A stretch of 64,000 nt of DNA from Oribacterium sinus (GTDB lineage Bacteria > Bacillota > Clostridia > Lachnospirales > Lachnospiraceae). A program made the position numbers and the translations under genes. Below the pieces are notes generated by a model, which was not told the origin of the DNA, searched no databases, and was given only the letters and a program-made list of their open reading frames with translations. The stretch lies in assembly GCF_014202695.1 (NCBI RefSeq), contig NZ_JACHHH010000005.1:31790-95789 (forward strand), written 5' to 3'. This document shows, piece after piece, positions 28,180 through 36,300 of this stretch (position 1 is the stretch's first letter; each line of letters opens with the position of its first letter).

Positions 28180-28410
28180 TTACGCCTTTGCGTTATTTGC
28201 ATAGTCTAAAATATCTTTTACGGTATGCATCTTTCCGATTTCTCCATCAGGAATGGAAACGCCCAGCTCATCCTCTAAAGCCATGTGCAGCTCCACTAAG
28301 GAAAGAGAATCCACCTCTAAGTCCTTCTGCATATCTGCCTCTAAAGTAACCTTATCCTCATCACATGCCAAAGTATCTACAATGATTTCCTTTAATCTCT
28401 CGAATTCCAT
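28180..28410 (-). CDS. acpP: Acyl carrier protein
   Basis: A 76-residue acidic four-helix protein. The phosphopantetheine-bearing Ser is in EVDSLSLVELHMALEDELG (about residue 35). The usual ACP motif is DSLDLVE; here the second position is Ser, a mild variation. GAAAGGAG precedes the ATG. It is the first gene of the fab cluster behind a near-consensus promoter. Confidence 0.94.
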   Translation of the reverse strand: MEFERLKEIIVDTLACDEDKVTLEADMQKDLEVDSLSLVELHMALEDELGVSIPDGEIGKMHTVKDILDYANNAKA

Positions 28411-28465
28411 ACTGAACTCCTTTCGCCTTTTTACTAAAAATTATTTTAATTAAATTTTCGAAAGC

Positions 28466-28494
28466 AATATAACTGTAAATCATAAAATTGTCAA
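28466..28494 (-). promoter_or_regulatory. Sigma-A type promoter of the fatty-acid cluster
   Basis: On the minus strand TTGACA (28489-28494), a 17-base spacer and TATATT (28466-28471). It drives acpP and the following genes. The AT-rich palindromic sequence ATTTAATTAAAT just downstream of the -10 (about 28446-28457) is a possible operator. Confidence 0.75.
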
Positions 28495-28529
28495 TAGAAT
28501 ATTTTTTTAAGGGATATAGTTTAAAATAT

Positions 28530-28713
28530 GCAAGAAGTGGTTTTGAAAACCACTTCTTGCCGGGGAAGAGGGATTTGGAAGAGCAAAAATAGGTAGCTGT
28601 GTTTTTCACAGCTACCTACTCCTATGCGAAAGAGAGCCGGACGAGAATGCATTTTCGTCCGGCTCCCTTTTGTATAGGAGTTACGCTTACCCTGCCGAAG
28701 GGCAGGGCAAGCT
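28530..28713. terminator. Cluster of four hairpins between the antiporter gene and the fab promoter
   Basis: Reading rightward: GCAAGAAGTGGTTTT/AAAACCACTTCTTGC (28530-28560, 15 bp); AGGTAGCTGTG/CACAGCTACCT (28591-28617, 11 bp); GAGCCGGACGA/TCGTCCGGCTC (28634-28665, 11 bp, itself flanked by CCTAT/ATAGG); and GCTTACCCTGCC/GGGCAGGGCAAGC (28686-28713). The third and fourth have short T-runs and probably terminate the minus-strand antiporter transcript. The rest of the 378-base gap is AT-rich with no gene. Confidence 0.7.
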
Positions 28714-28788
28714 ATTTTTGCAATTTTATCTCTTTCCTTCCCTACTTCTTCAGAAAGGAAAGTCTTTTCTCATGCTTTGTTTTGCCTC

Positions 28789-30396
28789 TTAGGCTTTAAC
28801 TCTGCTTCTGTTCTGACTTGTCTTAATCCATAGCAAAATACCAAATAATAACACTACGCCAACCCCTAATGGAATCCAAGGTGTCTTTAAAAATCCTGCC
28901 AAAACATAACTAATCGAGGATACCCCGGCCACCAAAAGGGCGTAGGGTAACTGGGTTTGCACATGGTTGATATGAACGCTTTGGGCTCCGGCAGAGCTCA
29001 TAATGGTGGTATCGGATATGGGAGAACAGTGGTCTCCGCAAACCGCTCCCGCCATGCAGGCGGACATGGAAAGAATCATCATGTTGGTATCCACATCCTG
29101 GAAAATGGCCACCACAATCGGAATCAAAATTCCGAAGGTTCCCCAGGAGGTTCCTGTAGCAAAAGCAAGGCCAATGGCAATCAGGAAAATAAATACCGGC
29201 AGGAAAGATAATGCGGAGCCTGCACTGCTCTTTACCATCACTGCCACAAATTCCTTCGCTCCCAAGCTATCCGTCATAGCCTTCAAAGACCATGCAAAGG
29301 TTAAAATCAAGATAGCCGGCACCATCTGCTTAAATCCCTCCGGCAGGCAGTCCATTCCTTCATTAAAGGAAAGGGCGTTTCTGCCAAAGTAATAAAACAA
29401 GGTCACTACCAAGGCACCAAAGGAACCCAGCACCAATCCTGTAGAAGCATCTGATTTGGAAAATGCCGTCACAAAGTCAGCACCATTGAAAAATCCTCCG
29501 GAATAAATCATGCCCACAACACAGAAAACAATCAACGAGAAAATCGGCACCAGCATATCCAGGATATGCCCTTTTCTTCCCTCTTCCTCAGTGGCTTCTC
29601 CATAGGGACGCTCTGCTGTAGTAAACAGGTCATTCCTCTCTACCGCATTTTCCTCATGAAGCTTCATGGGACCAAAATCCACATTAAGCAAAACCAAAAA
29701 AATCAGCATACAAAGGGATAGAAGGGCATAGAAATTATAAGGAATGGTCTTCACAAAGAGCTTCATTCCATTTTCCCCTTCTACGAAGCCGGAAACTGCC
29801 GCTGCCCAGGAGGAAATCGGCGCAATGATACATACCGGCGCCGCCGTAGTATCAATGAGATACGCCAGCTTTGCCCTACTTATTTTGTGCTGATCCGTTA
29901 CCGGTCGCATCACAGAACCCACGGTCAAGCAATTAAAGTAATCGTCAATAAAAATCAGGCAGCCTAAGGCAATGGTAGCCAGCATAGAACCCTTTCTGCT
30001 TCGGATATGCTTCTTCGTCCAATCTCCAAAGGCTTTGGAACCGCCGGTTTTGTTCATCAGCTGTACCATCATGCCTAAAATCACCAAAAAGCAAAGGATT
30101 CCCACATTCCAGGCATCGGAAAGCACATGGATAATGCCGTCCACAAACACATGGTTAAGTGTCCCCTCCAAGTTATAGCCGGAATATAAAAGAGCGCCGG
30201 ATAAAATCCCTAAGAACAGGGAACTGTAAACCTCCTTGGTAATTAAAGCCAAGGCAATGGCAATCACCGGTGGCACCAAAGACCAGGGGGAATTCTGCAC
30301 CGACTCCTTACTGGTCAAAAAAGCCGCTGCCACCAAAAACAAAAGTACAATACAGATGGAAGTCAGCGAAACAATACGGTTACTCTTTTCCTTCAT
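28789..30396 (-). CDS. NhaC-family Na+/H+ antiporter-like transporter
   Basis: A 535-residue membrane protein with about 11-12 hydrophobic helices, of the NhaC/Na_H_antiporter (PF03553) family. Typical pieces are the conserved IFIDDYFNCLTVGSVMRPVTD segment, TAAPVCIIAPISSWAA and GTSWGTFGILIPIVVAI, followed by GDHCSPISDTTIMSSAGA. Members exchange sodium for protons or move small carboxylates/amino acids with sodium. Substrate cannot be read from sequence. The start MKEKSNRIV is preferred over one 10 codons upstream since AAGAAGG precedes it, though the spacing is long. It stands alone. Confidence 0.85.
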   Translation of the reverse strand: MKEKSNRIVSLTSICIVLLFLVAAAFLTSKESVQNSPWSLVPPVIAIALALITKEVYSSLFLGILSGALLYSGYNLEGTLNHVFVDGIIHVLSDAWNVGILCFLVILGMMVQLMNKTGGSKAFGDWTKKHIRSRKGSMLATIALGCLIFIDDYFNCLTVGSVMRPVTDQHKISRAKLAYLIDTTAAPVCIIAPISSWAAAVSGFVEGENGMKLFVKTIPYNFYALLSLCMLIFLVLLNVDFGPMKLHEENAVERNDLFTTAERPYGEATEEEGRKGHILDMLVPIFSLIVFCVVGMIYSGGFFNGADFVTAFSKSDASTGLVLGSFGALVVTLFYYFGRNALSFNEGMDCLPEGFKQMVPAILILTFAWSLKAMTDSLGAKEFVAVMVKSSAGSALSFLPVFIFLIAIGLAFATGTSWGTFGILIPIVVAIFQDVDTNMMILSMSACMAGAVCGDHCSPISDTTIMSSAGAQSVHINHVQTQLPYALLVAGVSSISYVLAGFLKTPWIPLGVGVVLLFGILLWIKTSQNRSRVKA

Positions 30397-30517
30397 TCTT
30401 TTCTTTCCCTTCTTTATAAAAAACAAAACAGGAATACTTTACAAAAAATCATTACTTCTTGCAAGTATTCCTGTTGCTTTATTCGAGGGAGCCTGTTGCT
30501 TTATCTACCAGTGAAAT

Positions 30518-30730
30518 TCAGCTTATTATGGGGATATTGAAATAAGAAAACACATCGTATAGGAAAAGCAGAATGAATAAGCCTAAAATAACCAACAATA
30601 CGGTTAATAGCTTATGTTTCATCACAAAATCATATTCTTCGGGGGCGGACAAACTTGTCTTTGTAAATATTTTGACGAATATAGAAAAAACAAACAATCC
30701 GTAAGCTAAGCATATATAAAAAATATCCAT
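30518..30730 (-). CDS. Small hypothetical two-helix membrane protein
   Basis: A 70-residue open frame with two hydrophobic segments (about residues 3-20 and 42-62) separated by a charged loop (KTSLSAPEEYDFVMKHK). The composition is that of a real small membrane protein, but there is no clear ribosome-binding site, and I do not recognise a family. A 24-bp imperfect hairpin lies 115 bases upstream. Confidence 0.45.
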   Translation of the reverse strand: MDIFYICLAYGLFVFSIFVKIFTKTSLSAPEEYDFVMKHKLLTVLLVILGLFILLFLYDVFSYFNIPIIS

Positions 30731-30845
30731 AGGCGTGAAATTAATAGTATTTACATAAATTCGCTAGGTACATCCATACAGTTTAAGTCTAGCATATATT
30801 TTAATTTGTTTAAATATGTAGGAGAAAATTTTATAATAAAAAATT

Positions 30846-30914
30846 GCCATAGAAATGATATATCCCCTCTTTGCCGGACATGCAATATGGAGAGAATATA
30901 TCAATTTCTATAGC
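30846..30914. repeat. Long imperfect hairpin unrelated to the main element family
   Basis: GCCATAGAAATGATATATC and GATATATTCTCTCC-type sequence pair: GCCATAGAAATGATATATCC on the left against GAATATATCAATTTCTATAGC on the right, about 24 bp, with a loop of about 20 bases. It has no core signature in common with the other elements. It lies upstream of the 70-aa gene in a 422-base gap that also holds hairpin element D. Confidence 0.55.
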
Positions 30915-30994
30915 ACTTCAAATACAGCGAAACTCTATTTTATATAAATGTAGCCATTTTCAAAAATTATGGATATAAGATTACTAATTCTATA

Positions 30995-31130
30995 ACATGT
31001 AGGTTTGGAAAAGGGGTAGTCTGAGCCCTTCAGTACTTACTGAAAGCGAGCAAAGCGACGCTTGAAGTTAGTACTGCTAAGTGGCGAAGCTAGCGAGAGC
31101 GTGCCCCTATCCAAAACTACATGGTATAGA
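30995..31130 (-). repeat. Dispersed hairpin element, copy D
   Basis: Inverted orientation: GGGGTAGTCTGAGCCC on the left and GGCGAAGCTAGCGAGAGCG to TGCCCC on the right. The arms CTATAACATGTAGGTTTGG and CCAAAACTACATGGTATAG pair. It directly follows the 3' end of the minus-strand 487-aa gene. Confidence 0.88.
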
Positions 31131-31152
31131 ATGCATTAATATATACTATCTT

Positions 31153-32616
31153 TTAAAATCCGAAATTGTCATAGAGGGAGCTTTCGGAAAGCACCTCTCC
31201 AATCACGGTTTGGATTTCTTCGATATTTTCCTTGGGGAAGAAGTCTCTGGCAAGGCCTAAAGTTTCGATTTGTTCTCCCTCTCCCATACCCAGCTTCTCA
31301 TAGGAAATAATGAAGTTTTTCAGATTGCTGTAGGCGTCACTAACGGAGAGATTCCGGTTCTCCATCAAAATTTTCCCAAGAGCCTGCAGATATTTTCCTT
31401 CCAAAAGAACCTTTGCCGCCTCGGCACGAATTTCCTTTTCTTCCTTCCCCTTTGGCGCAATATACCAGCATTCATCCTTCTCCCAGCCGTACTGCATCAC
31501 AAGTTTTCCGGTCATGTCTCTATAGTACTGGAACTGTCCTGCATCATCCACTACCAAGAAGCCGTTTTCTGCCTTCTTCAAAAGATTTAAAAGGAGTCGT
31601 CTGTCTAAAACAGGAACACGGAAAAGACCGATGTCCTCTCCTTCATTAAAGCCTCTCTCCTGAACCTTCTTTACGATTTCCTTTGCGGCAGTTTCGGAAA
31701 TTCTGTAGCAGGCATCCTCTAAAGCCAGATCCTCCACGGTTTTCCGAATAAATTCCTCACTCTTTCCCCGCTTTGTCCCAAGCTCCCACATAGCCTTGGC
31801 AAAGCCCTGGGTCTGGGCGTCAATCATTTCCTCTCGAATATTGAAAAGGTGGTGACTCAGCATTGCCGCTTTCTTAACAGAGGAAGCCAAATCCTCTGTG
31901 CGGAGCTCAATGGCATAACGGGGACGATCTCCCTTAATACCGATACCGATGGAAGCCACATTGGGAGAATCCTTCAGACTTTCCTGAATCCGTGGATCAG
32001 ACCAGGAAATCGGCTTCTTTTCATAATTTTCCAAGACAATAAAACGAACATTGGAAAGCATACGCCATTCCTGCTTCAAGATTCTGTAAGCCGTATCCTG
32101 TCCAAGGGTATAAATTCCCACATAAACATTGATTCTGGGATTCTTCTCCAAGAAAGAACGGAATAAAGCCACATTTTCCCTTGCTTCACCGGAAGAAAGC
32201 TCTCGGTTTAGCTTATCCATATCCATAGGGATAGATGGGCGTCTCCGCATATACATGAAGAGTTCATATTTACTTTCCGGAATGCGAAGGGAGGTTCTTC
32301 CCACTTCAATGGCTGACTCAATATCCTTCTTTACGGCGGTCATCATATCCGTCAATTCTTTTCGGGCATCCGCATTTTCCGCATAGGGGCATTCCATCAG
32401 AGTCTTTAACTCTTCTCCTCCGGAATTTTTCTGTACAAGGCGGATTCGTCCCTGTTCTTTTTCCAGGAGGAGCTCAATGTTCTCTGTTTCTAACACCGTG
32501 CTTATTCTGTCGCCCTTTACAGACAACAAGTCCAAAGGTTGTTTCTCAACGGGCTCTTCCCCGTCTTCCCCGAAAACTTCCTCAGGCTTTTTAAAAATCA
32601 TTTGCATTAGTGACAT
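31153..32616 (-). CDS. Conserved hypothetical protein, 487 aa, soluble
   Basis: I do not recognise this family. The protein is soluble, with no signal peptide or membrane segment and an even mix of charged helices and strands. The N-terminal part (about 1-130) is acidic; the middle contains a possible Rossmann-like segment (NVRFIVLENYEKKPISW); the C-terminal half has VLDRRLLLNLLKKAENGFLVVDDAGQFQYY and YIAPKGKEEKEIRAEA. GGGAG precedes the ATG. It is transcribed away from the hydrogenase gene across a 520-base divergent region, so shared regulation is possible. An orphan-type stress or regulatory role would only be a guess. Confidence 0.7.
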   Translation of the reverse strand: MSLMQMIFKKPEEVFGEDGEEPVEKQPLDLLSVKGDRISTVLETENIELLLEKEQGRIRLVQKNSGGEELKTLMECPYAENADARKELTDMMTAVKKDIESAIEVGRTSLRIPESKYELFMYMRRRPSIPMDMDKLNRELSSGEARENVALFRSFLEKNPRINVYVGIYTLGQDTAYRILKQEWRMLSNVRFIVLENYEKKPISWSDPRIQESLKDSPNVASIGIGIKGDRPRYAIELRTEDLASSVKKAAMLSHHLFNIREEMIDAQTQGFAKAMWELGTKRGKSEEFIRKTVEDLALEDACYRISETAAKEIVKKVQERGFNEGEDIGLFRVPVLDRRLLLNLLKKAENGFLVVDDAGQFQYYRDMTGKLVMQYGWEKDECWYIAPKGKEEKEIRAEAAKVLLEGKYLQALGKILMENRNLSVSDAYSNLKNFIISYEKLGMGEGEQIETLGLARDFFPKENIEEIQTVIGEVLSESSLYDNFGF

Positions 32617-32794
32617 AAGCTCTCCCTCTCCTATACCCTAATCCACCTTTATCACAAACAGTTGAATTAGGTATTCTTTCGACATTTTTCTAAAAAATAT
32701 TAGTAAGGCTCTCTGGTAATTTTATGAAAAATCTACTAATATCTTATTTATTATATTACCTTCTTTCCATTTCGCAAAGCTTTTATTAAAATAT

Positions 32795-32809
32795 TTGATT
32801 AAATATCAA
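32795..32809. promoter_or_regulatory. Palindromic operator candidate (TTGAT-N5-ATCAA)
   Basis: TTGATTAAATATCAA is a perfect inverted repeat in the gap upstream of the hydrogenase. It resembles a Crp/Fnr-type box (TTGAT-N4-ATCAA) but with one extra base in the spacer, so the assignment is weak. Confidence 0.35.
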
Positions 32810-32914
32810 TTCTATTTTGTTTTTTAACTTTGTATTTTAATTATCGTCCCCTTTTTATGCTCTATAAGGGGGATTTTGGATTTTATAGAATATTTCTTTT
32901 TAAGGAGAAAGCTT

Positions 32915-32962
32915 ATGGAAAGGAATCCGGATTGTGAATGTATCTGCTTTTCCGGTCCATAA
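32915..32962 (+). CDS. Possible 15-aa Cys-rich leader peptide upstream of the hydrogenase
   Basis: ATG at 32915 follows TAAGGAGAA with a good spacing, and the frame runs 15 codons to TAA: MERNPDCECICFSGP, with three Cys in the pattern CxCxC. It lies 177 bases before the hydrogenase start on the same strand. A strong ribosome-binding site in front of such a short frame suggests a translated leader or small peptide; it may also be chance. No function is known to me. Confidence 0.35.
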   Translation: MERNPDCECICFSGP

Positions 32963-33138
32963 AATAACGCAGTGATATCATTGCAAAAGGCTTTTGTTTA
33001 TCAGTATTTTTTTTCGTACTAAGGGAAAGTATATCCCCCAAACAGAAAAACTATGTTATACTTTTAACGAGTTTGACTTCTCGGAGAAATGAGCGCTTCG
33101 CCGGGAACAGAAAAGAGTCTAAGTAAGGAGAAAAGAGT

Positions 33139-34605
33139 ATGGTTACAAATGACAAGGGTTTTATCCCTCTCAAACACCGTGTAATTGAAGGCTTGGCAAG
33201 AATCGCATGGAACGGAGAAGTTACGGAAGAAGCAAAGGAAGGCTTAATCCGGGAGTTATCCCCGGGACCGAAGGCCGCCTTCCGTTGCTGTGTATATAAG
33301 GAAAGGGAAATTCTTCGTTGGCGTATTCGTTTGGCTTGTAATGAGGATGCCAGCCCGAAGAGAAAGAGCAGCAATGTCATTCAGGTTATCGACCCTGCCT
33401 GTGAGGAGTGCCCTATTTCTTCCTATTCCGTTACGGATAACTGCCGTCTTTGTTTAGGTAAGGCCTGCCAGAACAGTTGTCACTTTGGTGCCATTACCAT
33501 GACAGACCAAAGAGCCCACATTGATCCTATGAAGTGTAAGGAATGTGGAATGTGTGCAACAGCCTGCCCCTACAGTGCCATTGCTCAGCTTACCCGTCCC
33601 TGTAAAAAGCCCTGCCCGGTAAATGCTATTACCTACGATGAAAACGGTCTTTGCGTTATTGATGACAACCGTTGCATCCGCTGCGGACAGTGTGTGCACT
33701 CCTGCCCCTTCGGTGCAATTTCCACAAAGACTCATCTTCTGCAAGTAATTTCCGCCATTAAGGAAGGAAAAGAAGTTTATGCCATGTGTGCCCCTGCCAC
33801 AGAGGGACAGTTCGGTAAAGATATCTCTATGTCCGCAATCCGTGTGGCTTTGAAGAAACTCGGCTTTACCGATATGGTGGAGGTTGGACTGGGTGGCGAT
33901 ATGACCGCCGCCTACGAGGCATTGGAATGGTCAGAGGCCAGAAAAGAAGGAAAGAAAATGACCACCTCCTGCTGCCCTGCCTTCATTAACCTTTTGAAGA
34001 TACACTTCCCGGATCAGTACCATGAAAATATGTCGGAGACCCTTTCTCCTATGGCGGCGGTTTCCCGTTATTTAAAAGCCATTCACCCCGACTGTGTAAC
34101 CGTATTTATCGGTCCCTGTATGGCAAAGAAATCCGAGTCTCAGGAAATGGGCATTGAGGGAAATGCGGACTATGTTCTCTCCTTTGGAGAATTCAGCAGT
34201 CTTCTTCGTTCCAAGGATGTGCAGCTTGAGGCGGAGGTAAGCCCATATCAGGAAGCATCTCTTTGGGGAAAGAACTTTGCCAGCTCCGGCGGCGTAGCCA
34301 ATGCGGTTATGGAATGTATGCGGGAAAGAGGAGAAGATACCACCGATATCAAGCTTCGCGCCTGCTCCGGAGGAAAGGAATGCGTTACCGCCCTTTCTCT
34401 TCTAAAAGCCGGAAAGCTTCCTGAGGACTTTATCGAGGGTATGGCCTGTGATGGAGGTTGTGTAGGCGGTCCTTCCCGGCATAAGGCGGAAAATGAGATT
34501 AAGAAGTCCCGTCAAAGCCTTTTGGACGAAGCCGATACCAGAAAGGTATTGGATAACTTGAAGAACTATCCTATGGATAAGTTCAGCATGATGCGGGATA
34601 AATAA
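33139..34605 (+). CDS. Monomeric [FeFe] hydrogenase (group B type)
   Basis: A 488-residue cytoplasmic iron-sulfur enzyme. An N-terminal region is followed by ferredoxin-like clusters: CEECPISS...CRLCLGKACQNSC, CKECGMCATACPYSAI and CIRCGQCVHSCPFGAI (about residues 85-195). The H-cluster cysteines are all visible: TSCCPAF (about 275), FIGPCMAKKSE (about 325) and EGMACDGGCVGGPS (about 435). The GPC form of the second motif fits the group B branch rather than the MPC form of classical group A enzymes. It evolves or oxidises H2 with reduced ferredoxin as probable partner. AAGGAG precedes the ATG. Maturases HydEFG are not in the window. Confidence 0.9.
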   Translation: MVTNDKGFIPLKHRVIEGLARIAWNGEVTEEAKEGLIRELSPGPKAAFRCCVYKEREILRWRIRLACNEDASPKRKSSNVIQVIDPACEECPISSYSVTDNCRLCLGKACQNSCHFGAITMTDQRAHIDPMKCKECGMCATACPYSAIAQLTRPCKKPCPVNAITYDENGLCVIDDNRCIRCGQCVHSCPFGAISTKTHLLQVISAIKEGKEVYAMCAPATEGQFGKDISMSAIRVALKKLGFTDMVEVGLGGDMTAAYEALEWSEARKEGKKMTTSCCPAFINLLKIHFPDQYHENMSETLSPMAAVSRYLKAIHPDCVTVFIGPCMAKKSESQEMGIEGNADYVLSFGEFSSLLRSKDVQLEAEVSPYQEASLWGKNFASSGGVANAVMECMRERGEDTTDIKLRACSGGKECVTALSLLKAGKLPEDFIEGMACDGGCVGGPSRHKAENEIKKSRQSLLDEADTRKVLDNLKNYPMDKFSMMRDK

Positions 34606-34669
34606 GAAATAAGAGCTGTAAGAATAAAAATAGAAATTATGCAGTATGGTCTTGAAAAAGAAGCTGTAA

Positions 34670-34820
34670 AATAATATGCAGTATAGGTCTAAAGTCGGGG
34701 CACGCTCCCGCTAGCCTCGCCACGTAGCGGATACTAAGCGAAAAACTGCGTTTCTCTTGTTTTTCGCAAGTACCGACGGGCTCAGACTACCCCTTTTTGG
34801 ACCTATACTGCATATTCTAT
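34670..34820 (+). repeat. Dispersed hairpin element, copy E (between convergent genes)
   Basis: The core runs from GGGGCACGCTCCCGCTAGC to GACGGGCTCAGACTACCCC. The outer arms AATATGCAGTATAGGTC and GACCTATACTGCATATT pair perfectly over 17 bp. The inner AAGCGAAAAAC and GTTTTTCGC also pair. It occupies the gap between the hydrogenase (plus) and the trans-sulfuration enzyme (minus), where a bidirectional terminator would be expected. Nothing else was seen in this 306-base gap. Confidence 0.92.
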
Positions 34821-34911
34821 TTCGGATCTTCTTACCGCTCCTTTTTCTATCCTGTACTGCTTAAAATTCTATTTTTGTTCTTAAAGCTCCTTTTTATTTC
34901 GTGCTACAAAC

Positions 34912-36051
34912 TTATCCCAGAGCTTGCTTTAAATCCGAAATCAAATCCTCCGCATCCTCAATACCCACAGACAGGCGGAGGGTGGTTTCATATATTCCGT
35001 TTTCCGCCAAAATCTCCTTTGGTACGTCCGCGTGAGTTTGGGTCAGGGGATAGGTCAAAAGACTTTCCGTTCCTCCCAAGGACTCCGCAAAATAAATCAA
35101 CTGAATTCTCTTTAAAATTTCTTTAGCCTCCTCACCGGATTCCACGTCGAAGGAAATCATTGCTCCAAAGCCTCTGGCCTGCTTCTTCATGAGTTCATGT
35201 CCGGGATGATTGGGAAGTCCCGGATACAAAACCCTCTTTACCTTCGGGTGTTTTTCTAAAAATTCCGCAATTTTCAGACTGTTTTCCTGCGCCTTTTCCA
35301 TACGAATGGCTAAGGTCTTGATGCCTCGTAAAATCAACCAGCTGTCAAAGGCATCCAGTCCTGCTCCGGTAGTCTTAAACAAGAAACGAAGTCTTTCCTG
35401 AAGTGCCTCATCCTTTACCACAATAAAGCCTGCAATGGCATCATGGTGTCCGGATAAAAACTTGGTGCCGCTATGCAGCACAATATCCGCCCCCAGCTCC
35501 AGAGGATTTTGAAAATAGGGAGAAAGGAAGGTGTTGTCCACAATCAAAAGTAAATTATGTGCCTTACAGAATTTCCCCAGCGCTTCTATATCATTTACAT
35601 TCATGCAAGGATTTGTAGGGCTTTCCAGGAAAATCGCCTTGGTGTTCTCCTTAACTTCCTTTTCCCAGCCATTCTCATGGAGAGATACTCTGGAAAACTG
35701 AAGACCGTTCTTCTCATTTACCTCACGAAAATATCGAATGGAGCCACCATATAGGTCACGATCAATTATAATATGGTCTCCCGGACGAAAGAGTTCCATA
35801 ATACAGGCCAATGCCGCAATTCCTGAAGACAGGGCAATGCAATCCGTACCGTGTTCTAAAGAAGCCACCACCTTTTCCAGCTGTGCTCTGGTGGGGTTTT
35901 GCAAACGTGAATAATCGTAGGGATTCTTCCCCCCTACCTCCTGATGAATAAAGGCGGAGCTTGGGTAAATAGGGTAAGAAATCGCCCCGTAATGCTCCTC
36001 CTTATTCTGTCCTTCCAAGTGTTGACATCGTGTACTTATATGATATGCCAT
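34912..36051 (-). CDS. Cystathionine gamma-synthase/beta-lyase family PLP enzyme
   Basis: A 379-residue Cys/Met-metabolism PLP-dependent enzyme. Typical segments are YSRLQNPTRAQLEKVVASLEHG (about residues 47-68), the cofactor Tyr/Arg region, DNTFLSPYFQNPLELGADIVLHSGTKFLSGHHD with the PLP-binding Lys (about 195), and SLGGTESLLTYP near 325. Reaction (methionine or cysteine branch, MetB, MetC, MccB-like) cannot be separated from the sequence alone. GAGGG precedes the ATG. A terminator-like hairpin lies only about 30 bases before the ribosome-binding site, which may reflect attenuation or the end of the upstream lipoprotein transcript. Confidence 0.9.
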   Translation of the reverse strand: MAYHISTRCQHLEGQNKEEHYGAISYPIYPSSAFIHQEVGGKNPYDYSRLQNPTRAQLEKVVASLEHGTDCIALSSGIAALACIMELFRPGDHIIIDRDLYGGSIRYFREVNEKNGLQFSRVSLHENGWEKEVKENTKAIFLESPTNPCMNVNDIEALGKFCKAHNLLLIVDNTFLSPYFQNPLELGADIVLHSGTKFLSGHHDAIAGFIVVKDEALQERLRFLFKTTGAGLDAFDSWLILRGIKTLAIRMEKAQENSLKIAEFLEKHPKVKRVLYPGLPNHPGHELMKKQARGFGAMISFDVESGEEAKEILKRIQLIYFAESLGGTESLLTYPLTQTHADVPKEILAENGIYETTLRLSVGIEDAEDLISDLKQALG

Positions 36052-36072
36052 AATTCTTTCCCTCTTTCTCTA

Positions 36073-36133
36073 TGATAAAAAAATCCCTTTTTTCTTTTCC
36101 TGCACACTGTAGCATAAAAAAGCAAAAAGGGAT
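36073..36133 (-). terminator. Terminator or attenuator hairpin just upstream of the PLP enzyme
   Basis: ATCCCTTTTT and AAAAAGGGAT (10 bp) enclose about 30 bases and are followed on the minus strand by TTTTTTTATC. It ends about 20 bases before the PLP enzyme start. It may terminate the lipoprotein transcript or attenuate the PLP gene. No SAM-riboswitch or T-box signature was recognised. Confidence 0.6.
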
Positions 36134-36300
36134 AATGCAAAATATTAAGATTTAGTTATAGCGATAATTTATAGCAAGTATATTTTTTGTTGATATTGAA
36201 TATAACAAAGCTCCGGTCGGAAGCTTCCATGAACTATCGTATATCTTAGCGGAAACGCCAGCTTCCTACTTCCGAATCAAGCCTTGTAGAAACAACAGCT

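Larger units (their letters stand above)
32617..33138. other. Divergent 520-base region between the 487-aa gene and the hydrogenase
   Basis: Very AT-rich in the left two thirds. It contains a palindrome at 32795-32809 and a 15-codon mini-ORF with a strong ribosome-binding site at 32915-32962 (see separate entries). No copy of the dispersed hairpin element is here. No unambiguous promoter pair was found, although several TATA-like stretches exist near 32880. Confidence 0.6.

Noticed and set aside
36052-36300. SAM riboswitch or T-box in front of the PLP enzyme
   Set aside because: No conserved core of either class could be found; only a simple terminator-type hairpin.
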